Origin: UBA5078 sp033721235
GTDB lineage: Bacteria; Pseudomonadota; Gammaproteobacteria; Pseudomonadales; Pseudohongiellaceae
Direction: 5' to 3'
Length of the DNA: 64,000 bases
Assembly (NCBI GenBank): GCA_033721235.1
Contig: JAWWAY010000009.1
Location: 72,925-136,924 of the forward strand
A model generated the notes under the pieces. The model was given only the letters and a program-made list of their open reading frames with translations. It searched no databases and was not told the DNA's origin. The position numbers and the translations under genes are program-made. Below, piece by piece: positions 16,762-26,993 of this stretch; the stretch's first letter is position 1; each line of letters starts with the position of its first letter.

Positions 16762-17295
16762 ATGAATGGTCATATCCGTAAGAGCTCTTACGAGCGCGAT
16801 GAACTCCTAGACTGTGGCTACGGTCGCATGTTTGGAGTAGGCAATGCGAGATTACCCGTGGGTAATATGCTGATGATGGACCGCATCATCGAAATCAACG
16901 ACACCGGTGGTGAGCACGGCAAAGGTGAGATCATTGCCGAGCTAGATATTCGTCCTGACCTTTGGTTCTTTGATTGCCACTTCCCAGAAGACCCAGTAAT
17001 GCCGGGCTGTCTTGGCCTTGATGCAATGTGGCAACTGGTGGGCTTCTTCCTCGGCTGGCGCGGCAACCTAGGCAAAGGTCGAGCGTTGGGCGCAGGCGAA
17101 GTTAAGTTCAGCGGAGAGATACTGCCAACAGCAAGTAAGGTAGTATATAAACTATCTCTCTCGCGTGTTATCGAACGCAAACTGGTCATGGGCATAGCCG
17201 ATGGCACTGTTTCCGTCGATGGCAAGGTGATATACACCACTAAAGGTCTTAAAGTTGGCCTGTTTACGCCAGATAAGAGTTTCACGACAGATTAA
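16762..17295 (+). CDS. fabA: 3-hydroxydecanoyl-ACP dehydratase/isomerase
   Basis: 177 residues counting from ATG 16762. Introduces the double bond that starts unsaturated fatty acid synthesis. The active site is HFPEDPVMPGCLGLDAMWQ, with catalytic His73 and Asp87 (14 apart, as in E. coli His70/Asp84). LGAGEVKFSGEILP follows, as in the family. The TTG at 16756 is an unlikely start. fabB follows 21 bases later on the same strand, the usual fabA-fabB unit of gammaproteobacteria. Confidence 0.97.
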   Translation: MNGHIRKSSYERDELLDCGYGRMFGVGNARLPVGNMLMMDRIIEINDTGGEHGKGEIIAELDIRPDLWFFDCHFPEDPVMPGCLGLDAMWQLVGFFLGWRGNLGKGRALGAGEVKFSGEILPTASKVVYKLSLSRVIERKLVMGIADGTVSVDGKVIYTTKGLKVGLFTPDKSFTTD

Positions 17296-17316
17296 AGATT
17301 TAATGAAGGGGTTTAT

Positions 17317-18534
17317 ATGAGACGCGTAGTTGTTACTGGTATTGGTATCGTTTCTTGTCTGGGATCAGACAAAAAGAGCGTACTAGAGTCACTACAGCAA
17401 GGCCGCAGTGGCATTACAGTTCAACCAGAATATATCGAAATGGGGCTTCGCAGCCATGTCGCGGGCTCTATCGATCTAGATCTATCCTCGCTCATTGACC
17501 GCAAGGTTCTGCGCTTTATGGGAGACGCCGCAGCCTTCGGCTATCTATCTATGGAGCAGGCGATTGAGGACGCTGGACTAACAGAAGACCAAGTTTCCAA
17601 TATACGTACCGGCATCATCATGGGCGCTGGTGGCTCCTCTTCGGCTGACCAAGTAGAGGCCGCCGATATTCTAAGAAAATCCGGCGTACGCAAGATTGGC
17701 CCTTACCGAGTCACTCGCACCATGGGAAGCACAGTATCGGCCTGCTTAGCCACTCCGTTTAAAATTAAGGGTGTTAACTACTCTATATCTTCTGCCTGCG
17801 CGACTAGCGCGCACTGTATCGGCAATGCCATGGAGCTAATCCAGCTAGGCAAGCAAGACGTTGTATTTGCTGGCGGCGGCGAGTCAGAGCACTGGACTCT
17901 GTCTAATATGTTCGACGCCATGGGTGCCCTATCAACAAAGTACAACGACACGCCAACGAAAGCTTCTCGTGCTTTTGATGCAGATCGCGACGGCTTTGTT
18001 ATCGCGGGCGGTGGTGCTGTACTGGTCATCGAAGCACTGGATCACGCCCTAGCTCGAGGCGCTAAAATTTACGCCGAGCTTACCGGCTATGGGGCAACCT
18101 CCGATGGCTACGATATGGTCGCCCCTTCAGGTGAGGGTGGTATGCGCTGCATGCAAATGGCAATGAGTACAGCCAAAGGCAAAGTTGAGTACATCAATAC
18201 TCACGGCACCAGCACACCCGCCGGTGACGTATCGGAGTTAAGGGCTATTAAGAAAGTGTTTGAAGGCGAATCGCCCATCATCAACTCCACCAAGTCGCTC
18301 ACTGGTCACTCGCTTGGCGCCGCTGGCGCTCAAGAAGCTATCTATAGCTTGTTGATGATGGAGAATGATTTCGTCTGCGAATCGGTCAATATAGAGAACC
18401 TAGACCCTGAAGCGGAAGGACTCAATATTGCACGCACACGAATCGACGACATCAAGCTCAACACAATCATGTCCAATAGCTTCGGATTTGGCGGCACTAA
18501 TGCGAGCCTGGTCTTTGAACGCTACACAGACTAG
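17317..18534 (+). CDS. fabB: 3-oxoacyl-ACP synthase I (KAS I)
   Basis: 405 residues. Condensing enzyme for elongation, needed for unsaturated chains made by FabA. The catalytic triad is visible: Cys161 in SSACATSAHC, His296 in NTHGTSTPAGD and His331 in KSLTGHSLGAAG. The C-terminal SNSFGFGGTNASLVF is typical. It is cotranscribed with fabA. The next frame (DsbD N-domain) overlaps or abuts its 3' end. Confidence 0.97.
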   Translation: MRRVVVTGIGIVSCLGSDKKSVLESLQQGRSGITVQPEYIEMGLRSHVAGSIDLDLSSLIDRKVLRFMGDAAAFGYLSMEQAIEDAGLTEDQVSNIRTGIIMGAGGSSSADQVEAADILRKSGVRKIGPYRVTRTMGSTVSACLATPFKIKGVNYSISSACATSAHCIGNAMELIQLGKQDVVFAGGGESEHWTLSNMFDAMGALSTKYNDTPTKASRAFDADRDGFVIAGGGAVLVIEALDHALARGAKIYAELTGYGATSDGYDMVAPSGEGGMRCMQMAMSTAKGKVEYINTHGTSTPAGDVSELRAIKKVFEGESPIINSTKSLTGHSLGAAGAQEAIYSLLMMENDFVCESVNIENLDPEAEGLNIARTRIDDIKLNTIMSNSFGFGGTNASLVFERYTD

Positions 18535-19006
18535 CCGTCTCATTGCCCCCAGCCTTGTGAAGTTACTGCAATGGGGAGTCGCGTTATTGGTCTTGGTGCT
18601 AAGCGTCAACGCTTGGCCCCAAGGCCTAACACTCAAATCGAATAACGGTATTGGCCAGGCTAAGTTTTTACCTGTCACCGAGGCCTTCCCGTTCTACACT
18701 GCTCTGCCCAATGCCAAACAGCTCACAGTAACTTGGGAGATAGCGCCCGAGTACTATCTTTATAAAGACAAATTCTCCTTTGCTATCAACGGACACACTG
18801 TCTCTGCCACCCTTCCGCAGGCCCAGCAACACCACGATGCCTATTTCGGCGATGTAGAGGTGTTCTATCAACGCGTTGAAGCGGTTTTAGCGCTACCCGA
18901 ACCCGTAGAGCAACAACAGATTGAGCTAGAGCTACAGTTCCAAGGCTGCGCCGAAGCCGGGCTTTGCTACCCCCCTCAAACCCAAGTTTTGACTCTCGAC
19001 TTATAA
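18500..19006 (+). CDS. Stand-alone DsbD N-terminal domain protein (DsbD-alpha)
   Basis: About 168 residues if started at ATG 18500, which overlaps fabB by 35 bases; a GTG at 18556 is an alternative. A signal peptide (LLQWGVALLVLVLSVNAW) is followed by the immunoglobulin-like DsbD-alpha domain. The hallmark FQGCAEAGLCYPP has the C-x5-C redox pair of DsbD (Cys103/Cys109 in E. coli). The eight-helix membrane domain and the C-terminal thioredoxin domain of full DsbD (about 580 residues) are missing, and no such genes lie nearby. The position just upstream of aroQ-accB-accC is where some gammaproteobacteria carry full-length dsbD, so a truncated dsbD is likely. Confidence 0.75.
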   Translation: MRAWSLNATQTSRLIAPSLVKLLQWGVALLVLVLSVNAWPQGLTLKSNNGIGQAKFLPVTEAFPFYTALPNAKQLTVTWEIAPEYYLYKDKFSFAINGHTVSATLPQAQQHHDAYFGDVEVFYQRVEAVLALPEPVEQQQIELELQFQGCAEAGLCYPPQTQVLTLDL

Positions 19007-19189
19007 CCAGTAAGCCACTTAAGGCACACCTAGCACTTGTGGATTCACAGAATCGCAACGAGTTCGCAAACTCACCACCAAAATATGATGAAAATCTATT
19101 AAATTTCTGAGAAAATGCAGCCAAAATTGCCTAAAGCAACACAACTGCAGAAAGACAATTCAATTAAAAAAGCGGGAAAACAGCATCTA

Positions 19190-19633
19190 ATGGCGACAAT
19201 ACTGGTCATTCACGGTCCAAATCTTAATATGCTCGGAACCAGAGAGCCTGAGGTATATGGCTCAGAGACTCTTGCTGATATCAACGCCAGACTCTCCTAC
19301 AGCTGTATTGAAGCAGGCCACCACTTGCTGCATATGCAAAGCAATGCTGAATACGAGTTAATAGAGCGCCTGCACGATGCTAAACAAGAGGGTGTTAATT
19401 ACATCATTATCAACCCTGCCGCCTTCACCCACACTAGCGTTGCTTTACGCGATGCTATTTTGGCAACCGCCATCCCATTCATCGAGGTGCATATTTCCAA
19501 TGTGCATCAACGAGAGTCATTCCGTCACCATTCCTATTTTTCGGATATCGCCGTAGGTACTATCACAGGCCTAGGCAGTTACGGATACGACTTAGCGCTG
19601 CAATCTGCTCTAGCGCAGATTAGCGAAAAATAG
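19190..19633 (+). CDS. aroQ: 3-dehydroquinate dehydratase, type II
   Basis: 147 residues, family size. Third step of the shikimate pathway. Seen: IHGPNLNMLGTREPEVYG with the catalytic Tyr, NPAAFTHTSVALRDA, and EVHISNVHQRESFRHHS with the active-site His. The frame is open from 19115, but ATG 19190 starts exactly at the conserved first strand. AroQ forms dodecamers. It precedes accB, as in Pseudomonas and relatives. Confidence 0.96.
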   Translation: MATILVIHGPNLNMLGTREPEVYGSETLADINARLSYSCIEAGHHLLHMQSNAEYELIERLHDAKQEGVNYIIINPAAFTHTSVALRDAILATAIPFIEVHISNVHQRESFRHHSYFSDIAVGTITGLGSYGYDLALQSALAQISEK

Positions 19634-19675
19634 CGCAACCCAAAATAACAAACCAATTAATAAAGAGACATCGTT

Positions 19676-20131
19676 ATGGATATTAGAAAAGTAAAAAAAC
19701 TTATCGAATTGCTGGAGTCATCAGACGTTGCCGAAATCGAAATAAAAGAAGGCGAAGAGGCTGTGCGCATTAGCCGTACATCCCATGCCGCCCCTGTCAC
19801 TTACGCAGCACCAGCTCCTGTTGCAGCGGCCCCTGCGCCAGCTCCCGCTGCAGCAGCGCCTGCCGCGGCCGAGGCACCAGCCTCTAAAGCTCTAAGCGGC
19901 AATGTCATAAAATCGCCTATGGTGGGAACGTTCTATCGCTCGCCATCGCCTTCTTCTCCAGCGTTTGTGGAAGTGGGACAACACGTAAAAGTCGGCGATG
20001 TCATCTGCATCGTAGAGGCGATGAAAATGATGAACCAAATTGAAGCGGATCATGCCGGGGTAGTAGAAGCTATTTTAGTAGAGGACGGCGAGCCAGTAGA
20101 GTATGACCAACCACTGGTCACAATCGTCTAA
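19676..20131 (+). CDS. accB: Biotin carboxyl carrier protein of acetyl-CoA carboxylase
   Basis: 151 residues. Carries the biotin used by AccC and the carboxyltransferase to make malonyl-CoA. An Ala/Pro-rich linker (about 39-70) precedes the biotinyl domain; the biotin Lys117 is in EAMKMMNQIEAD. Cotranscribed with accC, 49 bases downstream. An AAAGAGA sequence lies before the ATG. Confidence 0.97.
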   Translation: MDIRKVKKLIELLESSDVAEIEIKEGEEAVRISRTSHAAPVTYAAPAPVAAAPAPAPAAAAPAAAEAPASKALSGNVIKSPMVGTFYRSPSPSSPAFVEVGQHVKVGDVICIVEAMKMMNQIEADHAGVVEAILVEDGEPVEYDQPLVTIV

Positions 20132-20180
20132 GGCTTTCCTTAAACAATAGTTTCACGCTTACTCATAAAGGTTTTATTCC

Positions 20181-21530
20181 ATGCTTGATAAAGTATTGAT
20201 AGCGAATCGTGGCGAGATCGCTCTTCGCATTCTGCGAGCCTGTAAAGAACTCGGCATTAAGACTGTCGCCGTTCATTCCAGCGCTGACCGAGACTTGATG
20301 CATGTTCGCTTAGCAGACGAATCAGTCTGCATTGGACCGGCTAACGCGACAGACAGCTACCTCAATGTCCCCGCTATTATTAGTGCGACAGAAGTCACCG
20401 ATGCCGTAGCAATTCACCCAGGTTATGGCTTCCTGTCAGAGAACGCTGACTTTGCTGAACAGGTAGAGAAAAGCGGCTTCACATTTATTGGTCCGCGGGC
20501 AGAGACCATTCGCATGATGGGCGACAAGGTGTCGGCCATCCAAGTTATGCGCGATGCAGGAGTCCCAACCGTTCCTGGCTCTGATGGCCCAATCGATGAT
20601 GACAAAGATCGCACCCTTGAGATCGCTCGCAAGATTGGCTACCCAGTTATCGTTAAGGCAGCAGCCGGCGGCGGCGGTCGAGGCATGCGCGTTGTTCACA
20701 GCGAAGCAGCCTTGCTAAAGGCCATCTACGTGACACAGTCCGAAGCAAAGGCTTTCTTCGGTAGCGGCGTAGTCTATTTAGAGAAGTTCCTAGAGAACCC
20801 AAGACACGTAGAGATTCAAGTACTTGGCGACGGCCAAGGAAACGCCGTTCACCTTGGAGATCGAGATTGCTCTCTCCAACGCCGACACCAAAAAGTGTTA
20901 GAAGAGGCACCTGCACCCGATATCCCACAACACGTTAGAGACGAAGTTGCCGCAACTTGTGTCAATGCGTGTAAGAAAATGAATTACCGCGGCGCGGGTA
21001 CTCTAGAATTTTTGTATCAGGACGAAAGCTTCTACTTCATTGAAATGAACACTCGCGTGCAAGTAGAGCACCCTGTTACAGAGATGGTCACGGGCGTTGA
21101 CATCGTGAAAGAGCAGTTAAGAATTGCCAGCGGTGAAAAACTCTCCTTGAAACAAGAAGACATCAAGATCAACGGCCATTCATTCGAATGCCGTATCAAT
21201 GCCGAGGACCCTGTAACATTCCTTCCCTGTCCGGGCAAGATCAATCTCTTCCACGCCCCAGGCGGCAACGGAATAAGAGTCGACTCGCACATTTATAGTG
21301 GCTATACGGTTCCACCGCATTACGACTCTATGATTTGTAAATTGATCAGTCATGGTTGTGATCGTGCAACGGCATTGGCGCGCATGAGCAATGCCCTAGA
21401 CGAACTGCTGATCGACGGCATTCGCACCAACATCCCTCTCCATAAGGATATTGTGCGCGACACTGAGTTCAAGAAAGGCGGCGTTAATATCCATTACTTA
21501 GAGCACAAGCTTAATTTGAGCAGTAAGTGA
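20181..21530 (+). CDS. accC: Biotin carboxylase subunit of acetyl-CoA carboxylase
   Basis: 449 residues, as expected. Carboxylates BCCP-biotin with ATP and bicarbonate. ATP-grasp features are clear: the glycine-rich KAAAGGGGRGMRVV loop near 160, EKFLENPRHVEIQVLGD, and EMNTRVQVEHPVTEMVTGVD near the metal site. The N-terminal IANRGEIALRILRA is typical. It follows accB and precedes prmA. Confidence 0.98.
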   Translation: MLDKVLIANRGEIALRILRACKELGIKTVAVHSSADRDLMHVRLADESVCIGPANATDSYLNVPAIISATEVTDAVAIHPGYGFLSENADFAEQVEKSGFTFIGPRAETIRMMGDKVSAIQVMRDAGVPTVPGSDGPIDDDKDRTLEIARKIGYPVIVKAAAGGGGRGMRVVHSEAALLKAIYVTQSEAKAFFGSGVVYLEKFLENPRHVEIQVLGDGQGNAVHLGDRDCSLQRRHQKVLEEAPAPDIPQHVRDEVAATCVNACKKMNYRGAGTLEFLYQDESFYFIEMNTRVQVEHPVTEMVTGVDIVKEQLRIASGEKLSLKQEDIKINGHSFECRINAEDPVTFLPCPGKINLFHAPGGNGIRVDSHIYSGYTVPPHYDSMICKLISHGCDRATALARMSNALDELLIDGIRTNIPLHKDIVRDTEFKKGGVNIHYLEHKLNLSSK

Positions 21531-21588
21531 ACTGGGTAGCCCTTCATTCAGTTATGCGCAGCGCCTCAATTCTAGGAGCTAAGGCCTA

Positions 21589-22476
21589 ATGCCCTGGCAG
21601 CAAATTAAGGTTCGCGTTCAAGAGGCCGCGGCGAGCGATCTCGAAGATGCACTCCTAGAACTGGGAGCCGTATCAGTCACCTTGCAAGACGGGGAAGATC
21701 AACCCGTCTTTCAAGTGGACCTAGGCAGCACTCCCATCTGGCAAAACACCCTAGTCGTAGGCCTGTTCGAAGACGATACTCCAGTGGACAAGATTGCTTT
21801 CTTGATCCAAAAGGCTGGACTGGCAGAAGCGAAAGACATCCATATAGAGACCGTTGAGGATACGGACTGGGAACGAGTCTGCATGCAAGACTTCAAGCCC
21901 ATGCGCTTTGGCGAGCGCGTCTGGATTTGCCCAAGCTGGGAAACTCCGCCTCAAGACGATGCCGTTAACATCATGCTTGACCCCGGCCTAGCATTCGGCA
22001 CGGGCACTCACCCCACTACAGCCTTATGCCTAGAGTGGCTGGATCAACAGAATTTACAAGGCTTGGATGTCATCGACTATGGCTGCGGCTCTGGCATACT
22101 TGCCATCGCTGCCGCTCTATTGGGGGCGAAGAGTGTTATCGCCGTAGACAATGACCCGCAAGCGATCACAGCGACTCAGAGCAATCGAGACGCGAACAGG
22201 GTAAGCGCCGAAGCCTTACAAGTTTACCTGCCTCAAGATTGCCCCAAGGCCCCGGCCGACATTCTTGTCGCCAATATTCTATCAGGACCGCTGCAAGAGC
22301 TAGCTCCTGTTCTAATGGCACTGGTTAAACCCGGCGGTAAGATTGTCCTTTCAGGTGTTCTGAGCGATCAGGCGCTAGAATTAAGCAAGAGCTATGAGAG
22401 CCTCTTTACTATGCTTCCCCCCGTTGTCATCGATGGCTGGGTGCGCATAGAGGGCACTCGACTCGACGAGCAATAA
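21589..22476 (+). CDS. prmA: Ribosomal protein L11 methyltransferase
   Basis: 295 residues, as in E. coli PrmA. Trimethylates L11 at several residues. The N-terminal substrate domain begins MPWQQIKVRV, then WERVCMQDFKPMRFG, LDPGLAFGTGTHPTT, and the SAM-binding VIDYGCGSGILAIAAALLGA. VANILSGPL is the conserved NPPY-like motif. It sits in the usual accC-prmA-dusB-fis order. Confidence 0.97.
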   Translation: MPWQQIKVRVQEAAASDLEDALLELGAVSVTLQDGEDQPVFQVDLGSTPIWQNTLVVGLFEDDTPVDKIAFLIQKAGLAEAKDIHIETVEDTDWERVCMQDFKPMRFGERVWICPSWETPPQDDAVNIMLDPGLAFGTGTHPTTALCLEWLDQQNLQGLDVIDYGCGSGILAIAAALLGAKSVIAVDNDPQAITATQSNRDANRVSAEALQVYLPQDCPKAPADILVANILSGPLQELAPVLMALVKPGGKIVLSGVLSDQALELSKSYESLFTMLPPVVIDGWVRIEGTRLDEQ

Positions 22477-22528
22477 GCGCGACACTAGCCCTCATACCAA
22501 TACTGACCAGCTTTCGACTTGATCGTTT

Positions 22529-23827
<1,299 letters not shown>

Positions 23828-23975
23828 GAAAGCGCCTACAAGCGTGATCCAAAGCCCCATATTGACCGTAAACAGCCAGTATTTGTCCCTATTTTTACCT
23901 TTTACGGCTTCCCTTGTGCAGCTATGATTTGATTATAAAAGCAACAACCATAATCCATTTAGCTTAAGGCCTCTC

Positions 23976-24965
23976 GTGATTCAGATCGGCAAACACCAAT
24001 TACCCAACCGCGTCATTCTTGCCCCCATGGCAGGTATCACCGACTCGGCGTTCCGGGATATCTGTATCGAACAGGGTGCCGGCCTAGCTGTTGCTGAAAT
24101 GCTCACTTGCAATACCTCCCTTTGGCAAAGCGATAAGAGCCGTGCTCGGCTAGTGCGCAAAAGCAGCCCAGGCCCAGAGTCTGTTCAAATTGCGGGGTCA
24201 GACCCCAAAATGATGGCCGAGGCTGCGCGCATGCAGGTGGACATGGGCGCTGATATCGTAGATATCAATATGGGCTGTCCCGCCAAGAAAGTCCTCAAAC
24301 GAGCCGCTGGTTCAGCCTTGCTCAAAGACATCCCCCTAGTCACAAAAATTTTAGACTCTGTCGTCAACGCAGTGGACGTACCAGTAACCCTGAAGATTAG
24401 AACCGGCTGGTGTCCAGAGTCGCGCAACGGCATTGAAGTTGCCAAAATCGCACAAGATAGCGGTATCCAATTGCTATCGGTGCATGGTCGCACCCGAGAG
24501 TGCCGCTTTAAAGGCGAGGTAGAGTACGACACTATTGCCCGCATCAAGCAAACCGTGGATATTCCAGTTATCGCCAATGGAGATATTCAAGACGCCCACA
24601 AGGCCAAGCAGGTTCTGGACTATACTGGAGCAGACGGCGTCATGATTGGTCGCGCCGCCCAAGGCAATCCGTGGATCTTTCAACAGATCAACCATTACCT
24701 AGAGCACTCCAAACCACTCCCGCAGAAAACCCCTGCGCAAATCCAAGATATTTTGCTTGCCCATATGAAGTCCCTTTACGAACTCTATGGTGAATTCAAG
24801 GGCACCCTATTCGCAAGAAAACACGTGGGCTGGTATAGCGCAGACTTGCCCGAATCCCGCGAATTTAAGAAGAACTTCAACCAGCTCGACACACCTGAAT
24901 CCCAACTAAAGCGCGTACAAGAGTACTTCGCTGCACTCACTGACAAGAAGGAAGCTAGAGCATGA
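23976..24965 (+). CDS. dusB: tRNA-dihydrouridine synthase B
   Basis: 329 residues. FMN enzyme that reduces specific uridines in the tRNA D-loop. Seen: LAPMAGITDSAFRDICIEQGAG, MGCPAKKVLKRAAGSALL with the catalytic Cys, LKIRTGW, VHGRTRE and IANGDI. The start is GTG with AAGG ten bases upstream. The stop overlaps the fis ATG (ATGA), the conserved dusB-fis operon in which fis expression depends on dusB. Confidence 0.96.
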   Translation: MIQIGKHQLPNRVILAPMAGITDSAFRDICIEQGAGLAVAEMLTCNTSLWQSDKSRARLVRKSSPGPESVQIAGSDPKMMAEAARMQVDMGADIVDINMGCPAKKVLKRAAGSALLKDIPLVTKILDSVVNAVDVPVTLKIRTGWCPESRNGIEVAKIAQDSGIQLLSVHGRTRECRFKGEVEYDTIARIKQTVDIPVIANGDIQDAHKAKQVLDYTGADGVMIGRAAQGNPWIFQQINHYLEHSKPLPQKTPAQIQDILLAHMKSLYELYGEFKGTLFARKHVGWYSADLPESREFKKNFNQLDTPESQLKRVQEYFAALTDKKEARA

Positions 24966-25261
24966 TTTCGGATAATGATTTAAGCTACACCCCAAGCGGT
25001 GAAACCAAGTTGGCAAATGACACTCCTACCCATACATCAAGCTTAAGAAAGGACGTCGAACGCTCTTTGCAGCAGTATTTCTCCCACCTTGGCGACGAAT
25101 CAGTCACCAACCTCTATGAGCTCGTCCTCAACGAAGTGGAAGTCCCTTTATTGCGCGCCGTTCTTAACCATACGGGCAGCAACCAGAGCAAGGCCTCTAT
25201 CATGCTAGGCCTCAATCGTGGTACTCTACGCAAGAAATTGAAACAACACGGAATGTTGTGA
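24962..25261 (+). CDS. fis: DNA-binding protein Fis
   Basis: 99 residues (E. coli 98). Nucleoid protein and regulator of stable RNA genes. The C-terminal helix-turn-helix is NQSKASIMLGLNRGTLRKKLKQHG; the N-terminal part is less conserved, as usual. It overlaps dusB by four bases, so translation is probably coupled. Confidence 0.96.
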   Translation: MISDNDLSYTPSGETKLANDTPTHTSSLRKDVERSLQQYFSHLGDESVTNLYELVLNEVEVPLLRAVLNHTGSNQSKASIMLGLNRGTLRKKLKQHGML

Positions 25262-25365
25262 CCTGAGTCTAAAAGGCCTTCTTGAAGACGAGGAATCCAG
25301 ATAATCTCTGACAGGTGCATGTGCAAGGAACCCAAGCCTGTTAATTGAATTTAAGACCTTCCCTC

Positions 25366-26958
25366 ATGCCCAATACAAAAACTGCCGTAGTCCGTCGCGC
25401 CCTCATTAGCGTGTCAGACAAATCCGGTGTTGTGTCATTTGCTCAGTCACTGCACGATGCCGGTATCGAAATCCTCTCCACTGGAGGCACATACAAACTG
25501 CTTCGCCAGGAGAATATTCCCGCCATCGAGATAGCCGATTACACAGGCTTCCCCGAGATGATGGACGGGCGTGTCAAAACACTACACCCGAAGGTCCATG
25601 GGGGCATTTTGGCCCGTCGCGAGATCGACCAAGCGGTCATGGAAGAACATGGCATTCCACCCATCGATCTGGTGGTCGTGAATTTATACCCCTTCGAGGC
25701 AACGGTGGCTAAGCCTGACTGTGATTTACCCACAGCTATCGAAAACATCGATATTGGTGGCCCTACCATGTTACGAGCGGCAGCTAAGAACAATGCCTGG
25801 GTTGGCGTAGTCGTTAACCCAGCCGATTACGACGGCATTATTGCCGAGCTGAAGCAAAATGATGGCGCCCTAAGCGATGCTACGCGCTTCGACTTGGCTG
25901 TGAAGACTTATGAGCACACAGCTGCCTATGATGGCGCTATCGCCAACTACTTGGGCCAACGCGTATCCCCAGAGCCTTCTGCCGAAGTCACCAATGAATT
26001 CCCGCGCACCTATAGCACTCAGTTTATCAAGAGTCAGGACATGCGCTACGGCGAGAACCCGCACCAAGCTGCGGCCTTCTACGTCGAGAAGAACCCAAAA
26101 GAGGCGAGCATCAGCACTGCCATGCAGCACCAAGGTAAGGCGCTTTCCTATAATAATATTGCAGATACAGACGCGGCGCTTGAGTGTGTGAAATCATTTA
26201 GCGAGCCGGCCTGCGTGATCGTTAAGCACGCCAATCCATGCGGCGTTGCCATCAGCGATTCTATTACCCGTGCCTATGACCTTGCCTTCCAGACCGATCC
26301 AACATCGGCTTTCGGCGGCATTATTGCATTCAACCGTGAATTAGATGCTGCAACGGCCCAGGCTATCATCGATCGTCAGTTTACCGAGGTCATTATCGCC
26401 CCATCTGTCTCTGCAGAGGCATTACAGGTTGTGGCTGCCAAACAAAACGTTCGCGTACTCAGTTGTGGCCAATGGGCAGAAGAACCCCAGCCAGCCTACG
26501 ACTACAAGCGCGTTAACGGCGGCTTGCTAGTGCAGGATAGAGACATCCACCAGATTCAAAGCAGCGACCTAAAGATCGTCAGCAAGCGCCAACCTAGTCC
26601 GCAGGAAATTGCAGATATGCTTTTTGCTTGGAAAGTGGCCACATTCGTCAAATCCAATGCCATCGTCTACTGTAAGAACAATCAGACAATTGGAATTGGT
26701 GCCGGCCAAATGAGCCGCGTCTACAGTGCGCGCATCGCCGGCATTAAAGCGGCAGATGAGAACCTGGAAGTTAGCGGTTCGGTTATGGCTTCCGATGCGT
26801 TCTTTCCTTTCCGCGACGGTATCGATGCTGCTGCGAAAGCTGGAATTAGTGCGGTCATACAGCCCGGCGGTTCGATGCGTGACGATGAAGTCATCGCGGC
26901 GGCCGACGAAGCCAATATGGCAATGGTCTTCACTGGTGTCAGACACTTCAGACACTAA
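25366..26958 (+). CDS. purH: Bifunctional AICAR formyltransferase / IMP cyclohydrolase
   Basis: About 530 residues. Last two steps of IMP synthesis. The N-terminal cyclohydrolase has RALISVSDKSGVVSFAQ, LSTGGTYKLL and MDGRVKTLHPKVHGG; the C-terminal transformylase has QDMRYGENPHQ, VKHANPCGVA and TDPTSAFGGI. I start at ATG 25366 rather than the TTG at 25345, because homologues begin near this position. purD follows 35 bases later. Confidence 0.97.
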   Translation: MPNTKTAVVRRALISVSDKSGVVSFAQSLHDAGIEILSTGGTYKLLRQENIPAIEIADYTGFPEMMDGRVKTLHPKVHGGILARREIDQAVMEEHGIPPIDLVVVNLYPFEATVAKPDCDLPTAIENIDIGGPTMLRAAAKNNAWVGVVVNPADYDGIIAELKQNDGALSDATRFDLAVKTYEHTAAYDGAIANYLGQRVSPEPSAEVTNEFPRTYSTQFIKSQDMRYGENPHQAAAFYVEKNPKEASISTAMQHQGKALSYNNIADTDAALECVKSFSEPACVIVKHANPCGVAISDSITRAYDLAFQTDPTSAFGGIIAFNRELDAATAQAIIDRQFTEVIIAPSVSAEALQVVAAKQNVRVLSCGQWAEEPQPAYDYKRVNGGLLVQDRDIHQIQSSDLKIVSKRQPSPQEIADMLFAWKVATFVKSNAIVYCKNNQTIGIGAGQMSRVYSARIAGIKAADENLEVSGSVMASDAFFPFRDGIDAAAKAGISAVIQPGGSMRDDEVIAAADEANMAMVFTGVRHFRH

Positions 26959-26993
26959 AACGACAAAGTACAAAAAAGAGATATTTACATCAA

